From the NCBI RefSeq assembly GCF_036924715.1, contig NZ_JAZHSB010000001.1, positions 496,001 to 560,000 of the forward strand: a stretch of DNA of 64,000 nt, in the 5' to 3' direction. The position numbers and the translations under genes are program-made. The notes below the pieces were generated by a model, which ran no database searches, had not been told where the DNA came from, and worked only from the letters and a program-made list of their open reading frames with translations. Positions 55,013-63,250 of this stretch are shown in pieces. This DNA is from Bradyrhizobium sp. AZCC 1721. GTDB taxonomy: Bacteria; Pseudomonadota; Alphaproteobacteria; Rhizobiales; Xanthobacteraceae. How positions within the stretch are numbered: position 1 is the stretch's first letter; every line of letters begins with the position of its first letter.

Positions 55013-56140
55013 TCAACGCGGCGGCTTCGGCGCCGCGTCGACGGGACGGACCTGCCAGAAGCGCAGCAGGCGGCGGGCGCTCTCGACCGTCAGCTTGGCG
55101 TATTGCTCTCTCGCTTTCGCGAGCTCGTGCCGGCCCATCGAGCCGGCAGCGAAGCGGCTATCGAGCACGGCGGCCACCGTGTCCCAGTTCAGCCCGGCGA
55201 CGCGGCAGGGGATCAGCACGCCGTCGTCGCGCAGGCTCTGCATCACCGGGCGGATCACCTCGACGCTCGAGCCTGATAGTTCGGCGAGCGCTGCGACCGT
55301 CTCGGCGTATTTCCGCTCTCTCGCAAATGCCAAGAGCGCCGGCTCGTTCAGTTTGCCGTGTTTGGCGAGCGCGGCGACGAAGCGGCGGGCGGCGGTGAAA
55401 TCGCGCGTGCGCGACATTTCGCGGCTGGCGCCGGTCGAGGCGGCGGCGATCGCGTTCCGGATCTCCTCGAACAGATGCGGCGGCGCGCGCGACAACAGCC
55501 GCGTGCGCACGGCTTCCGTTGCGTTCTGCAGCAGTTGCCGGCGCTGTTCGGCCGGCAGGTCGATGCGGATGCCGGTCTCGACCGCCAGATCTGGATCGCT
55601 CTCCGCCTGCTTCAGCACGATCGCAAAACCGCTCGCCGACATTCGCGCGCCGGGATTGGTGACGAGCCGCCGGCTGACGGAGGGATAATGCCGCTTCAGC
55701 AGCGCGTCGGTGACGATCTCGGTCAGCCACCAGCGCCCGGAGATCGCCAGCAGATGCTGCTCGCCCTTGGTTTGCGCCAACTCCACCAGATCCTCGGCCG
55801 TCAGCCGCGCCGATTCGGTCAGCACCGGACGCGCGATCGTAATCTCGTCATTGTGCGCGAGCCTTCGGATCACGCGAGGCGGCGCCTGCTTCGCCGAAGC
55901 GAGCTGCGTGCTCAATTCGGCGAGCGCGATGCGCGCGGAGACGTCGGCCAGCGCCCGCAGCTCGATGGTGCGGATCAGGCGCTCCAGCACGTCGCCGAAC
56001 AGCTCGATCTGCTCGCCGGAATAGCCGTCGGCGGACAGCAGAAACAGGTCGGTGACCTGCCTCAGCGCATCCAGATGTTTTTCCGCCGAGCCGGCCTGGA
56101 TGGCCGCCTCGACCTCCTCGGTGATCGATCGTTCCAACAT
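55013..56140 (-). CDS. DUF2336 domain-containing protein
   Basis: A 375-residue, mostly helical protein. RQVTDLFLLSADGYSGEQIELFGDVLERLIRTIELRALADVSARIALAE (about 20-68), NDEITIARPVLTESARLTAEDLVELAQTKGEQHLLAISGRWWLTEIVTDALLKRHYPSVSRRLVTNPGARMSASGF (about 93-168) is the DUF2336 repeat pattern, resembling HEAT-type helices. Function is unknown; some family members occur in stress or second-messenger contexts. The ATG at 56138-56140 (CAGGACG upstream) is chosen over a TTG seven codons earlier. Confidence 0.85.
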   Translation of the reverse strand: MLERSITEEVEAAIQAGSAEKHLDALRQVTDLFLLSADGYSGEQIELFGDVLERLIRTIELRALADVSARIALAELSTQLASAKQAPPRVIRRLAHNDEITIARPVLTESARLTAEDLVELAQTKGEQHLLAISGRWWLTEIVTDALLKRHYPSVSRRLVTNPGARMSASGFAIVLKQAESDPDLAVETGIRIDLPAEQRRQLLQNATEAVRTRLLSRAPPHLFEEIRNAIAAASTGASREMSRTRDFTAARRFVAALAKHGKLNEPALLAFARERKYAETVAALAELSGSSVEVIRPVMQSLRDDGVLIPCRVAGLNWDTVAAVLDSRFAAGSMGRHELAKAREQYAKLTVESARRLLRFWQVRPVDAAPKPPR

Positions 56141-56313
56141 CGCTCGTCCTGAGCGTTTCAAGGCGGTTCTGGCAGCAGATAGGTGAGATTAGGGAGCAGA
56201 GTTGAACGATTCGTAAACCATTTGGGTTCCGCGGCGGCAGCAATGCGGCCGTAAGGTTGCGGCGGTGCTAGGCCAGTGGCCGAGTGATGCGCTTCGCATC
56301 CAACTATCGCCGC

Positions 56314-56444
56314 GTCGTCCCTGCGAACGCAGGGACCCATAACCACCGGCGTGCATGGTCGAGCAAAGCCGTCGTCCATCTTGCCACGCCAACATCGGCC
56401 GCGGCGTATGGGTCCCGGATCGCGCTTCGCTTGTCCGGGACGAC
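56314..56444. repeat. Palindromic repeat, family A, between DUF2336 and DUF2235 genes
   Basis: The left arm is GTCCCTGCGAACGCAGGGAC followed by CCATAACCACCGG. The right arm keeps GCGGCGTATGGGTCCCGG but its hairpin loop is changed and lengthened (CCCGGAtcgcgcttcgcttGTCCGGG). The stem is still intact, suggesting a preserved fold. Confidence 0.85.
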
Positions 56445-56458
56445 GGCTGAATGCCACC

Positions 56459-57745
56459 CTACAATTCCGCGACGTCCTCCGCGCTCGCATGCGCCGACGC
56501 TGTCGGCATCGGGAATTTCTCGTAGTGCTTCGGCAGGTTCACCGGCCGATAGCTCGGCAGCGCGTCCATGCGCTGCAGCGCCGACTCGTGGATGACTGCG
56601 CCGTCCGGGATCAGCCGCGGCTCGGCGTCGGGGATGTAGTAGCCGAAATGGCTCTCGCGCGCCGGCCATTCCTTGTACGTCGCGCGCTTCGGCAGATATT
56701 CGAGCAGCCACCACGCGCCACGCAGCGACTCGTGCGCTTCGCCGCGCACGTCAGGCGCGACATAGGAGAACGGGCTGCCCTTGCGCTGGATGCCCCAGGC
56801 GAGCTGGTTGACGGTGGCCTGGTTGACGCGGAGCCCGCATTTTGTCGCCTCGTCGATCATCCAGAGCAGCGGATATTTTGAAAGCCCGCTTTCCTTTTCC
56901 GGATAGCCGCCGCCGATATCGTCATGCACGCCGGCGAACCACACCTGCAGAATATCCTGCGGCTCGGCGTTGATGTCGTTGAAGCGGTTGTGCCGGAAGG
57001 TCTGCGGATCGTCCCATTTCTTCAGGCGAAACATGCGGCGCCGCTCGTCGATCGAGATCGCCTGCCGGAAAGTCTGCACGCTCGGGTTCGCAGTGGTGAA
57101 CGCGAGCTCCTCCAGGCTCGGCCAGTAGAACCGATCAGCCCGCGGCACGATCACGCTGGCGACCGTATCCCAGACGCCGACGAAGCGGATCGTCGGCCAG
57201 CGCGCAGACGTGATGCGCGCGAACTGGGCTGCGTTGTCGAACGCGGTCTGCGGCAGCGGCCCTTGCGCGTCGCCGGCATCGCTGAGCAGCTTCATCTCGC
57301 GGCGCAGCTTCGGCGCCTCGTCGGAGGAGAACTGCTTGTAGGCGATCAGGCCGCTTCCTGCGAGATTGACCTGCTCGGGCGAGATCAATCCAATCTTGTG
57401 CACCAGCCCCGCCAGCACCCGCACGGTATAGGCGCCGCGGGAAAAGCCGAACAGATAGATCTGGTCGCCTTCGCGATAATGCTGGACCAGGAAGCCATAG
57501 GCCGCGAGCACGTTGTCATCGAGCCCATAGCCGGTGGCGAGCCCCAGGATGGCGTTGAAATCCTGCTTGAACTTGTGCCACGGGTCCGGCCGCTCCAGCG
57601 TGCCGACGCCGGGATCGTAAAACACCATCTGCCGCGGCTCGGTCTTCTCCGTCTTGCGCAGGCAGCGATAGAGCTTGAGCACATTGGAGATGTTCTCGGA
57701 AATCTCGTTGCCGGTGCCGTCGCAGCAGATGATGATGTTGCGCAT
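56459..57745 (-). CDS. DUF2235 alpha/beta-hydrolase, Tle1-like
   Basis: A 428-residue protein of the DUF2235 family. It begins IIICCDGTGNEISENISNVLKLYRCLR (about 4-30), then FYDPGVGTLERPDPWHKF and the nucleophile elbow GDQIYLFGFSRGAYTVRVLAGLVHKIG (GxSRGxY, Ser about residue 100). IRFVGVWDTVASV and QVWFAGVHDDIGGGYPEKESGLSKYPLLWMIDEA supply Asp/His. Some DUF2235 proteins are type VI secretion phospholipases (Tle1). No secretion genes are near and no signal peptide is seen, so a cytosolic lipase/esterase is equally possible. Confidence 0.87.
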   Translation of the reverse strand: MRNIIICCDGTGNEISENISNVLKLYRCLRKTEKTEPRQMVFYDPGVGTLERPDPWHKFKQDFNAILGLATGYGLDDNVLAAYGFLVQHYREGDQIYLFGFSRGAYTVRVLAGLVHKIGLISPEQVNLAGSGLIAYKQFSSDEAPKLRREMKLLSDAGDAQGPLPQTAFDNAAQFARITSARWPTIRFVGVWDTVASVIVPRADRFYWPSLEELAFTTANPSVQTFRQAISIDERRRMFRLKKWDDPQTFRHNRFNDINAEPQDILQVWFAGVHDDIGGGYPEKESGLSKYPLLWMIDEATKCGLRVNQATVNQLAWGIQRKGSPFSYVAPDVRGEAHESLRGAWWLLEYLPKRATYKEWPARESHFGYYIPDAEPRLIPDGAVIHESALQRMDALPSYRPVNLPKHYEKFPMPTASAHASAEDVAEL

Positions 57746-57982
57746 GGGGGACTCGCGGGGGCTGCCTCGGCGAGTATAGCGGAGTTTGGGATTTGGGCTA
57801 TTGCGCTAAACGGTGGCCGGGCTCCTAAGATGATTAGAGGTGTGAGGTCGTTGAGATTTGGTGCGGTCGCTGTAGAGCGATCTCGAATCAGGGGAGCAAA
57901 GGCTCAGGTGCTTGTGGCTATGATCGCTAACATGGCCGTCGCCCGAAAGAGCGAAGATTCCCCGCGCCGTCGAGAGCCGACG

Positions 57983-58618
57983 TTAGCTTCTTTTCTTCCA
58001 GACCGCTCTCGTTAGTTCGAAGACGGTTGTTGAAGGTGGACCGAATGGTTTGCCTTCCTTCGATCGGGAGTTGAGTTGCGCCTCAGCTCTTGCTTCCGCT
58101 TTGGATAGCTCTTTGATCAACTTGACGTAATCAAGAGAGCGTCCTTTGCCCTCCTTGTACTCGGGGCAGAGGGAACAGAGGTGGTCGAGAGCTTGATGAC
58201 GGCCATCCGGCCTGTGGAAGTCTTCGTGGTGAAGAATGAGCCAAATTTCAAAGCACGGGTTTGATCTGGCAACAAAAATTCCGTTTTCAGCACATATTTT
58301 TACACCTCGATCAAAGTGATGGTGTTCATCTCGATCGAAGACGGCCCAAACTTGATCGGACTTGGCATACCAATCCAATCCCTTTTTGCCGATAAAGCCG
58401 CGTTTCGTTGCTTCCTCGACAGCTGTGGCTGCAATCACCTCAGGCGTCCCTGCTCCCGGAATGATCTCGATATTTGCGTTCGACACGCGCTTGATAGCTG
58501 CAAAGTAAAGCGGAGCGGAATTTGTGTCTTCGCAGACCAGCAAGAAAAGGGGTTTGGGATCATATACTGCACGACGACGCTTGCTGTTTGAGAATCGACG
58601 ACGGGAGGCTTTTGCCAT
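57983..58618 (-). CDS. RloB-like protein, probable TOPRIM-type nuclease subunit
   Basis: A 211-residue RloB family protein. A basic N-terminus (KASRRRFSNSKRRRAVY) precedes FLLVCEDTNSAPLYFAAIKR (about 25-44) with Glu30, then WAVFDRDEHHHFDRGVKICAENGIFVARSNPCFEIWLILHHED (about 91-133) with Asp95-x-Asp97. A Glu followed by Asp-x-Asp on successive strands is the TOPRIM metal-site layout; this reading is mine. RloB families accompany RloA/AbiL-type ATPases in defence islands. The start lies 3 bases after the RloA stop. Base composition is visibly AT-richer than flanking genes, suggesting acquisition. Confidence 0.82.
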   Translation of the reverse strand: MAKASRRRFSNSKRRRAVYDPKPLFLLVCEDTNSAPLYFAAIKRVSNANIEIIPGAGTPEVIAATAVEEATKRGFIGKKGLDWYAKSDQVWAVFDRDEHHHFDRGVKICAENGIFVARSNPCFEIWLILHHEDFHRPDGRHQALDHLCSLCPEYKEGKGRSLDYVKLIKELSKAEARAEAQLNSRSKEGKPFGPPSTTVFELTRAVWKKRS

Positions 58619-58621
58619 AGT

Positions 58622-59893
58622 TCATTTGACCAGCAAAAGATTGGAGCTACTTCCTGAGAAAGGGATCGCACCATAGCGGCCTTGAAGATAGCCCTTCTCG
58701 ATGTTGTCGGTATTTCTGGTTTTGATATCTGAAAGAGGAAACAGGTGTGTAGCGCCCCCAATATCCTTCTCGCTAAACCAGATTTGATCTCGCCTGAGGA
58801 AACTTGACGTCATTAGATTAGTATCGTGCGTTGTCGCGACCAGTTGGGCGCCTAATGGGTTCGTCTTCGGGTTGGAGAATAGCGCTAGAACTGCTTCGCC
58901 TACTTGAGTGTGAAGGCTGGCATCCAGTTCATCGATAAAAAGTGCGGTACCGCTATCTAAAGCGGCAAAAACAGAGGAGAGAATAATTAGCAAACGACGA
59001 GTGCCCGCGCTTTCGTGCGCGAGCTCTAAATAAACGACCTCGTCAGTGTCAGATTGATGGGCGAGTTCAAAGTCAGTTAACTTGGCGGGCGGCTCGGAGA
59101 CAGGTTCTTCGGGCAGATGCCGCTGTAACAATGCCTGTAGTTCGGTGCGGAAGACCTTCGTATCGGCATCGTGCTCTTTTTCTGTGGCTCGGAAACCAAT
59201 TACGCCAGTTCCAATCTGCGTTAGAAAATTGATGATGCGGTCGTCAATGAGTTTCTGCTTAGCTGCCATTGATGCGCGGTTCGGAACTAACGTGGTGTCG
59301 AATTTCATGGAAGTGATGAACAAGAAAGCCTTAGACAGTTGCTCGTGCCCGTTCTGAGCCGCTGCAGACAGAAACAGACTATTTGGCCTCATTAGCTCCG
59401 AGATGACCTTGTTCTGTCCTTTGAGCGTGCGACCAAACCTGATCTCATCTGGTGCGCTTCTCTCGAATAGCATTTGACGACGCCCGTGAGGAAACGCGTA
59501 CAGCCATTCCTCTGTAAATGCTTCATCCGTAGCATGAAGGCCGTAGCGATAGCGCGTTGCGTCCATCACAAATTCTAATTCAATTTTAGTAGGCTTCGCC
59601 TTGCAGGACGGGCTCAAAGCAAATGACCGTCTTGGCACGCCCCCATTTGGAGTTCCTCGAGTTTGGGAGAAGTTTACGGCACTCTTGATCCACCGAAATG
59701 CTTCAATCAAATTGGTCTTGCCAGATGCGTTAGGTCCGTAAATTACGGCTGATGGCAAAAGCCATCCTCCCTCCATTGGTTCACACCGCAAAAGTGTTTC
59801 GGCGTGTTCTTTGAAGAAGCCAGAGGGCACGAGTGAAAACTCCTGCCTGTCCCGGATCGAACGAAAGTTTTCCACCGAGAAGAACACGATCAT
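58622..59893 (-). CDS. RloA-like AAA/ABC-type ATPase (AAA_15 class)
   Basis: A 423-residue SMC/ABC-like ATPase. IVFFSVENFRSIRDRQEFSL opens the N-lobe, Walker A is YGPNASGKTNLIEAF (53-60), the signature-like HESAGTRRLLIILSSVFAAL lies at about 296-315, Walker B is GTALFIDELDASLHTQVGEAVLALF (about 317-341) and a switch His follows in LVATTHDTNLMTSS. The short insert between the lobes lacks a coiled coil. Paired with RloB it matches the RloAB/AbiL type of abortive-infection module, where the ATPase senses phage and licenses the effector; this role is by family analogy. The composition is AT-rich like its partner. No methylase or restriction gene is adjacent. Confidence 0.85.
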   Translation of the reverse strand: MIVFFSVENFRSIRDRQEFSLVPSGFFKEHAETLLRCEPMEGGWLLPSAVIYGPNASGKTNLIEAFRWIKSAVNFSQTRGTPNGGVPRRSFALSPSCKAKPTKIELEFVMDATRYRYGLHATDEAFTEEWLYAFPHGRRQMLFERSAPDEIRFGRTLKGQNKVISELMRPNSLFLSAAAQNGHEQLSKAFLFITSMKFDTTLVPNRASMAAKQKLIDDRIINFLTQIGTGVIGFRATEKEHDADTKVFRTELQALLQRHLPEEPVSEPPAKLTDFELAHQSDTDEVVYLELAHESAGTRRLLIILSSVFAALDSGTALFIDELDASLHTQVGEAVLALFSNPKTNPLGAQLVATTHDTNLMTSSFLRRDQIWFSEKDIGGATHLFPLSDIKTRNTDNIEKGYLQGRYGAIPFSGSSSNLLLVK

Positions 59894-60038
59894 GGGCTAA
59901 ATCCAATCAACACTACGTTTCGAGCCACTTTGTGCATGAAATATGTAAACTATGCCATAAGATTGCAATGGATATCTTCCGGAAAACTGGTTCTATTTCA
60001 TTCAGGTTTCAAAATTTTAAGTTGGCTGTTTTAGGTAT

Positions 60039-60090
60039 GCAATCTATAGTTGCGGCAATCTATAGTTGTGCGGCAATCTATAGTTGTGCG
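60039..60090. repeat. Short tandem repeat, about 18-bp unit, three copies
   Basis: GCAATCTATAGTTGTGCG occurs at 60055-60072 and 60073-60090. A first unit lacking TG (16 bases) is at 60039-60054. It marks the right edge of the AT-rich RloAB segment and abuts a GC hairpin (60088-60113). There are no spacers, so it is not CRISPR. Confidence 0.85.
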
Positions 60091-60113
60091 GCCGAGTCTT
60101 CCAACTCGGCCGC
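60088..60113 (-). terminator. Hairpin after the lipoprotein gene, similar to the rpmB terminator stem
   Basis: A perfect 10-bp stem, GCGGCCGAGT (60088-60097) and ACTCGGCCGC (60104-60113), with loop CTTCCA. The stem and loop resemble the rpmB terminator at 61083-61106, but the T-run expected on the minus strand is replaced by the tandem repeat (CACAACTATAG). It probably was, or still partly is, the terminator of the gene at 60166-60903. Confidence 0.5.
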
Positions 60114-60165
60114 TCGGAACTTTCAACCTCTGTCTAGCTCAGTTCCAAGCGTCGGCGTGCCTCAT

Positions 60166-60903
60166 TCATGTCCCCGCCGGCGCCTGCGCTACGTCCACCA
60201 CGTGCCGATCCTGTCCGACCGTAATCACGATCGTATAGCTCTTCTTCCCGCCAGCCTGATCGGTCGGCGGCGCCAGATGCAACTGCCCGCCATACCATTC
60301 GCCGGGCATGAGCGTGTTGTCCTTGATGACCGTCTGCTCGAGCATGGCCATGTTGCGTTGTCCCGTTTCGATGGTGGCGGCGAACATAGCTTCGTTCTGA
60401 ATGGCGGCGCTGTTCTGCGCGATCACAGCGGCTGTCGGGCTGTAGAACGTACCTGTGCGACCGCTTGGTGTCGTATAGGTGCCATGACCTGCCTGAGAGG
60501 CGCTGTAGGCGTTCGCAGCACCGGCAACACCAGTCAGAATGGCTGCTGCCACCTGCCGGTTCTTTTCTTCCTGCTGCAGCATTTCGAACGTGACGATCTG
60601 CATCCCGAAATCGGAGCCGCCGACGTGCTGGACGGCTTCCACCTGGGCTACGCGAAATTCCGTCGGCTGCTTGCCAATGTTGTTGATGCCGACGACAAAC
60701 ACCGGGCGTCCGTTCGCCTGCAGTTGGCGCGATGCCGGGCGGACCAGCACCAGCGAACTCTTCTGGCGTGAGACAAGCGCCGGTTGCCCGTCGCGCATCA
60801 TCGCCTGTTGCTGTGGATTGGAAGCGCGAAACGCTATTGTTTCGCCGTTTGAAACGCAGCCGCCCAACGCGGCGCAAAGCGCCACGATTCCGAAATTACG
60901 CAT
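60166..60903 (-). CDS. Hypothetical lipoprotein
   Basis: A 245-residue protein I cannot assign to a named family. A short lipoprotein signal (MRNFGIVALCAALGGC, lipidated Cys16) leads to a beta-rich part (QKSSLVLVRPASRQLQANGRPVFVVGINNIGKQPTEFRVAQVEAVQ). A Gly/Ala/Ser-rich helix follows (AAAILTGVAGAANAYSASQAGHGTYTT), then a C-terminal domain ending KKSYTIVITVGQDRHVVDVAQA. The ATG at 60901-60903 places the lipobox correctly; the longer frame upstream is not conserved-looking. It lies just outside the RloAB segment and has normal GC. Confidence 0.75.
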   Translation of the reverse strand: MRNFGIVALCAALGGCVSNGETIAFRASNPQQQAMMRDGQPALVSRQKSSLVLVRPASRQLQANGRPVFVVGINNIGKQPTEFRVAQVEAVQHVGGSDFGMQIVTFEMLQQEEKNRQVAAAILTGVAGAANAYSASQAGHGTYTTPSGRTGTFYSPTAAVIAQNSAAIQNEAMFAATIETGQRNMAMLEQTVIKDNTLMPGEWYGGQLHLAPPTDQAGGKKSYTIVITVGQDRHVVDVAQAPAGT

Positions 60904-61013
60904 GACATCAGCCCCCAGACCCGTCGCCATACAAGAGCAACCGGAGGACGTGGGCAAGCGCGCATGCGCGGGAATGCACACCGTGGAAGTACGGTGTGAT
61001 TTTAGAACGAAGT

Positions 61014-61049
61014 AAGACGTGGATGGCCGGGACGAGCCCGGCCATGACG
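61014..61049. repeat. Palindromic repeat, family C, single arm
   Basis: AAGACGTGGATGGCCGGGAC, then GAGCCCGGCC and ATGACG: the same arm as 2939-2974 with a few changes. It contains the GGCCGGG/CCCGGCC hairpin. It lies between the lipoprotein gene and rpmB. Confidence 0.75.
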
Positions 61050-61075
61050 AGGAGAGAGTGCGTGCGTGTGCTCAA

Positions 61076-61106
61076 ACAAAAACGGCCGGGTCTTCCGACC
61101 CGGCCG
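61076..61106 (-). terminator. Intrinsic terminator of rpmB
   Basis: A perfect 10-bp stem, CGGCCGGGTC (61083-61092) with GACCCGGCCG (61097-61106), has a 4-base loop and is followed on the minus strand by TTTTTGTTTG. It lies 35 bases after the rpmB stop. A textbook intrinsic terminator. Confidence 0.9.
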
Positions 61107-61140
61107 CTCCAAACTTCGATCCGCCGATTTCGCCTTGGAC

Positions 61141-61449
61141 TCAGCTCGCCTTCTTCACGAACGCGGGCTTGCCGACCTTCTTCTCGATCGCGCGCTTCAG
61201 TTCGAGGGCGCGGGGGGAGAGGACGTCGGCCTTGGCCTTCAGGAGGTAGGCATCGAGGCCGCCATTGTGGTCGACGCTCTTGAGCGCATTGGTCGAGACG
61301 CGCAGGCGCACGTTGCGGCCGAGCGCGTCCGAGATGAAGGTGACGTTGGCCAGGTTCGGCAGGAAGCGCCGCTTGGTCTTGATGTTGGAGTGGCTCACCT
61401 TGTGGCCCACCTGGGGGCCCTTGGCCGTCAGTTCGCAGCGCCGGGACAT
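61141..61449 (-). CDS. rpmB: 50S ribosomal protein L28
   Basis: A large-subunit ribosomal protein of 102 residues. [33 protein letters not shown] is the diagnostic N-terminus ([20 protein letters not shown] at about 10-29), then [23 protein letters not shown]. It is a single-gene unit with its own strong terminator (61076-61106). The DUF3108 gene diverges upstream, the common Rhizobiales order. Confidence 0.97.
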   Translation of the reverse strand: MSRRCELTAKGPQVGHKVSHSNIKTKRRFLPNLANVTFISDALGRNVRLRVSTNALKSVDHNGGLDAYLLKAKADVLSPRALELKRAIEKKVGKPAFVKKAS

Positions 61450-61788
61450 TCCGAAAAATCCTCTTCCATCCCCTTCTCAAGGCCAAGCCGCTTCTCGCGG
61501 GCGCCGCGGGGGTCCAAAATCGCGTCCATTCCAGGAACCGCGGACGTATAGGGGGAGACGGCCACGGGGTCAAGGTTGTTGGGTTGGTAAAGTCAACTGT
61601 AACGGCTGGTTTACCAGGGGTTCCAGCCACTTAAGGGACCATATAAAGGGCGTAATCCGCGTCGACACCATGGCTTTCGAAAAAGAACCGGCCCCAAGCC
61701 CCCGCAAGCGGTGGGAGGCCAGGGAGAGGTCGGGTAGAGGCGTGGTTTTCGCGATAACCCGCGTTGTTTGCCGGATATTTTTGCCTAA
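61450..61788. other. rpmB-DUF3108 divergent intergenic region
   Basis: About 340 bases with no convincing gene. It must contain the strong rpmB promoter and the DUF3108 promoter. The TATAAA-like stretch near 61634 is suggestive but has no clear -35 partner. No palindromic repeat of the window's families is present. Confidence 0.5.
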
Positions 61789-62694
61789 ATGAACATCAGC
61801 TCGCGCCGATCCCGGGATTATTCATTCGTGACTGCCAGATGCGCCGTTTCGCGCCAAACTCTCTCCGCCAGGCTCGGCCTCGTCGTCGGCCTGTGCGCCG
61901 CTGCGTGGAGCTTACTCGCGCCGCAGACAGCTTCCGCGCAGGGGCGGTTGGACGCGCATTATGAGGCGACGCTGGCGGGCATCCCCGTCGGCAAGGGAAG
62001 CTGGACCATCGAAATCGGCGACGATGTGTTTTCGGCCTCCGCGCAGGGCGGCACGGCCGGGCTGTTGAAGGCGTTTTCCGGCGGCACTGGTTCCGGCGCC
62101 AGCCAGGGCCGCATCGTGAACGGCGCGCTGGTGGCGAACGCCTATACCGCGACCACCACCACGCAGAAGAAATCCGAGACTATCCGGATTTCGCTGGCCA
62201 ATGGCGGCGTGAAGGATTTTTCGATCGACCCGGCGCCGCCGGTCGATCCCGGCCGCATTCCCGTCACCGACGCGCACCGCAAAAGCGTGCTCGATCCCAT
62301 GACGGGCTCACTGCTGCGCGTGCCCGGCAATGGCGAAGTGCTGGCGCCGGATTCCTGCCGCACCGGAGCCGGGATTTTCGACGGACGCATGCGCTACGAT
62401 CTCAAGCTCGATTACAAGCGCATGGAAACGGTCAAAGCCGAAAAGGGCTATCACGGGCCGGCGCTGGTCTGCGCGATCTATTTCAACCCGGTCGCGGGCT
62501 ACATCCCCGATCGCCCCGTGATCAAATATCTCGCGAACGAACGGCGGATCGAGATTACGTTTGTGCCGATTGCGGGGACGCGCGTCTTGGTTCCCTTCCG
62601 CATGACGATCCCGACGCCGTTCGGCTTGGCGATGCTGGAAGCGACGTCGTTCGTGACATCAGCCATGCCGCCACGGGTGGCGAAGACGAATTGA
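61789..62694 (+). CDS. DUF3108 family exported protein
   Basis: A protein of up to 301 residues with an export signal (LGLVVGLCAAAWSLLAPQTASAQG, about 29-52) after a basic N-terminus that may be over-long; later starts cannot be excluded. The mature part, LDAHYEATLAGIPVGKGSWTIEIGDDVFSASAQGGTAGLLKAFSGGTGSGASQGRIVNGALVANAYTATTTTQKKSETIRI, is the DUF3108 beta-rich pattern, ending with TFVPIAGTRVLVPFRMTIPTPFGLAMLEATSF. It is probably periplasmic; function unknown. It lies between rpmB and the helicase, as in relatives. Confidence 0.85.
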   Translation: MNISSRRSRDYSFVTARCAVSRQTLSARLGLVVGLCAAAWSLLAPQTASAQGRLDAHYEATLAGIPVGKGSWTIEIGDDVFSASAQGGTAGLLKAFSGGTGSGASQGRIVNGALVANAYTATTTTQKKSETIRISLANGGVKDFSIDPAPPVDPGRIPVTDAHRKSVLDPMTGSLLRVPGNGEVLAPDSCRTGAGIFDGRMRYDLKLDYKRMETVKAEKGYHGPALVCAIYFNPVAGYIPDRPVIKYLANERRIEITFVPIAGTRVLVPFRMTIPTPFGLAMLEATSFVTSAMPPRVAKTN

Positions 62695-62703
62695 GGCTTT
62701 ACC

Positions 62704-62824
62704 GTCGTCCCTGCGAAACGCAGGGACCCATACGCCGCGGCCGTGTTAATTGAGGGACTCGGAGTTGCAGCCGGCGCGAACATGAGCGCTTGTGGTTATG
62801 GGTCCCTGCGTTCGCAGGGACGAC
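62704..62824. repeat. Palindromic repeat, family A, after DUF3108
   Basis: A reversed-orientation copy. The left arm is GTCCCTGCGAAACGCAGGGA followed by CCCATACGCCGCGG. The right arm is TGTGGTTATGGGTCCCTGCG with its partner, ending GGGACGAC. It lies 10 bases after the DUF3108 stop and could terminate that transcript. Confidence 0.88.
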
Positions 62825-63128
62825 GGGAGAGCTGAATCCGCCTTGACTCTTCCTCACTTCTGATTCGACTCCGTCGCCCTGATCTTTTTAAGAAATTAGT
62901 CCCGAAACCGTCGCTTGTGGAGCCGCCGTAAACTTGATCTAGTGTCGCCGGGTGCGCTTCAGCGCGAGATGTTGCGGTGAACGTATCGGGTCTCGGGAGG
63001 AGTCAGCGATTCGGACGCGATTCGTTCCAGACTCGTTCCAGAGCTTAAGCCGCGACCGCATCACCGTCGCAAAGTGAAACAGAATCGGCGCAGTTGGTGC
63101 CAAACGAAAGAGAAACTCCGCGTTTTTC

Positions 63129-63250
63129 CGTCATTGCGAGGAGCGAAGCGACGAAGCAATCCATACCTCCACACGTGTGGCGCTATGGATTGCTTCGCGG
63201 AGCCTGTCATCCGGCGGCGCTTTGCGCCGACCGGGTGGCTCGCAATGACG
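63129..63250. repeat. Palindromic repeat, family B, longer variant
   Basis: The left arm is CGTCATTGCGAGGAGCGAAG, then CAATCCATA. An inner hairpin CACACGTGTG is followed by a right arm TATGGATTGCTTCGCGGAGC, interrupted by about 35 bases before the final CTCGCAATGACG. It is longer than the copy at 16769-16852. It ends 40 bases before the helicase start. Confidence 0.78.

Noticed and set aside
56459..57745. Type VI secretion effector operon
   Set aside because: DUF2235 alone is not enough: no VgrG, PAAR, immunity or structural T6SS genes are nearby.
57746..57982. tRNA or attachment site at the left edge of the RloAB segment
   Set aside because: No T-arm/acceptor pattern and no direct repeat matching the right edge could be found by eye.
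60039..60090. CRISPR-like repeats
   Set aside because: Units are directly contiguous with no spacers and no cas genes are present; this is a short tandem repeat.
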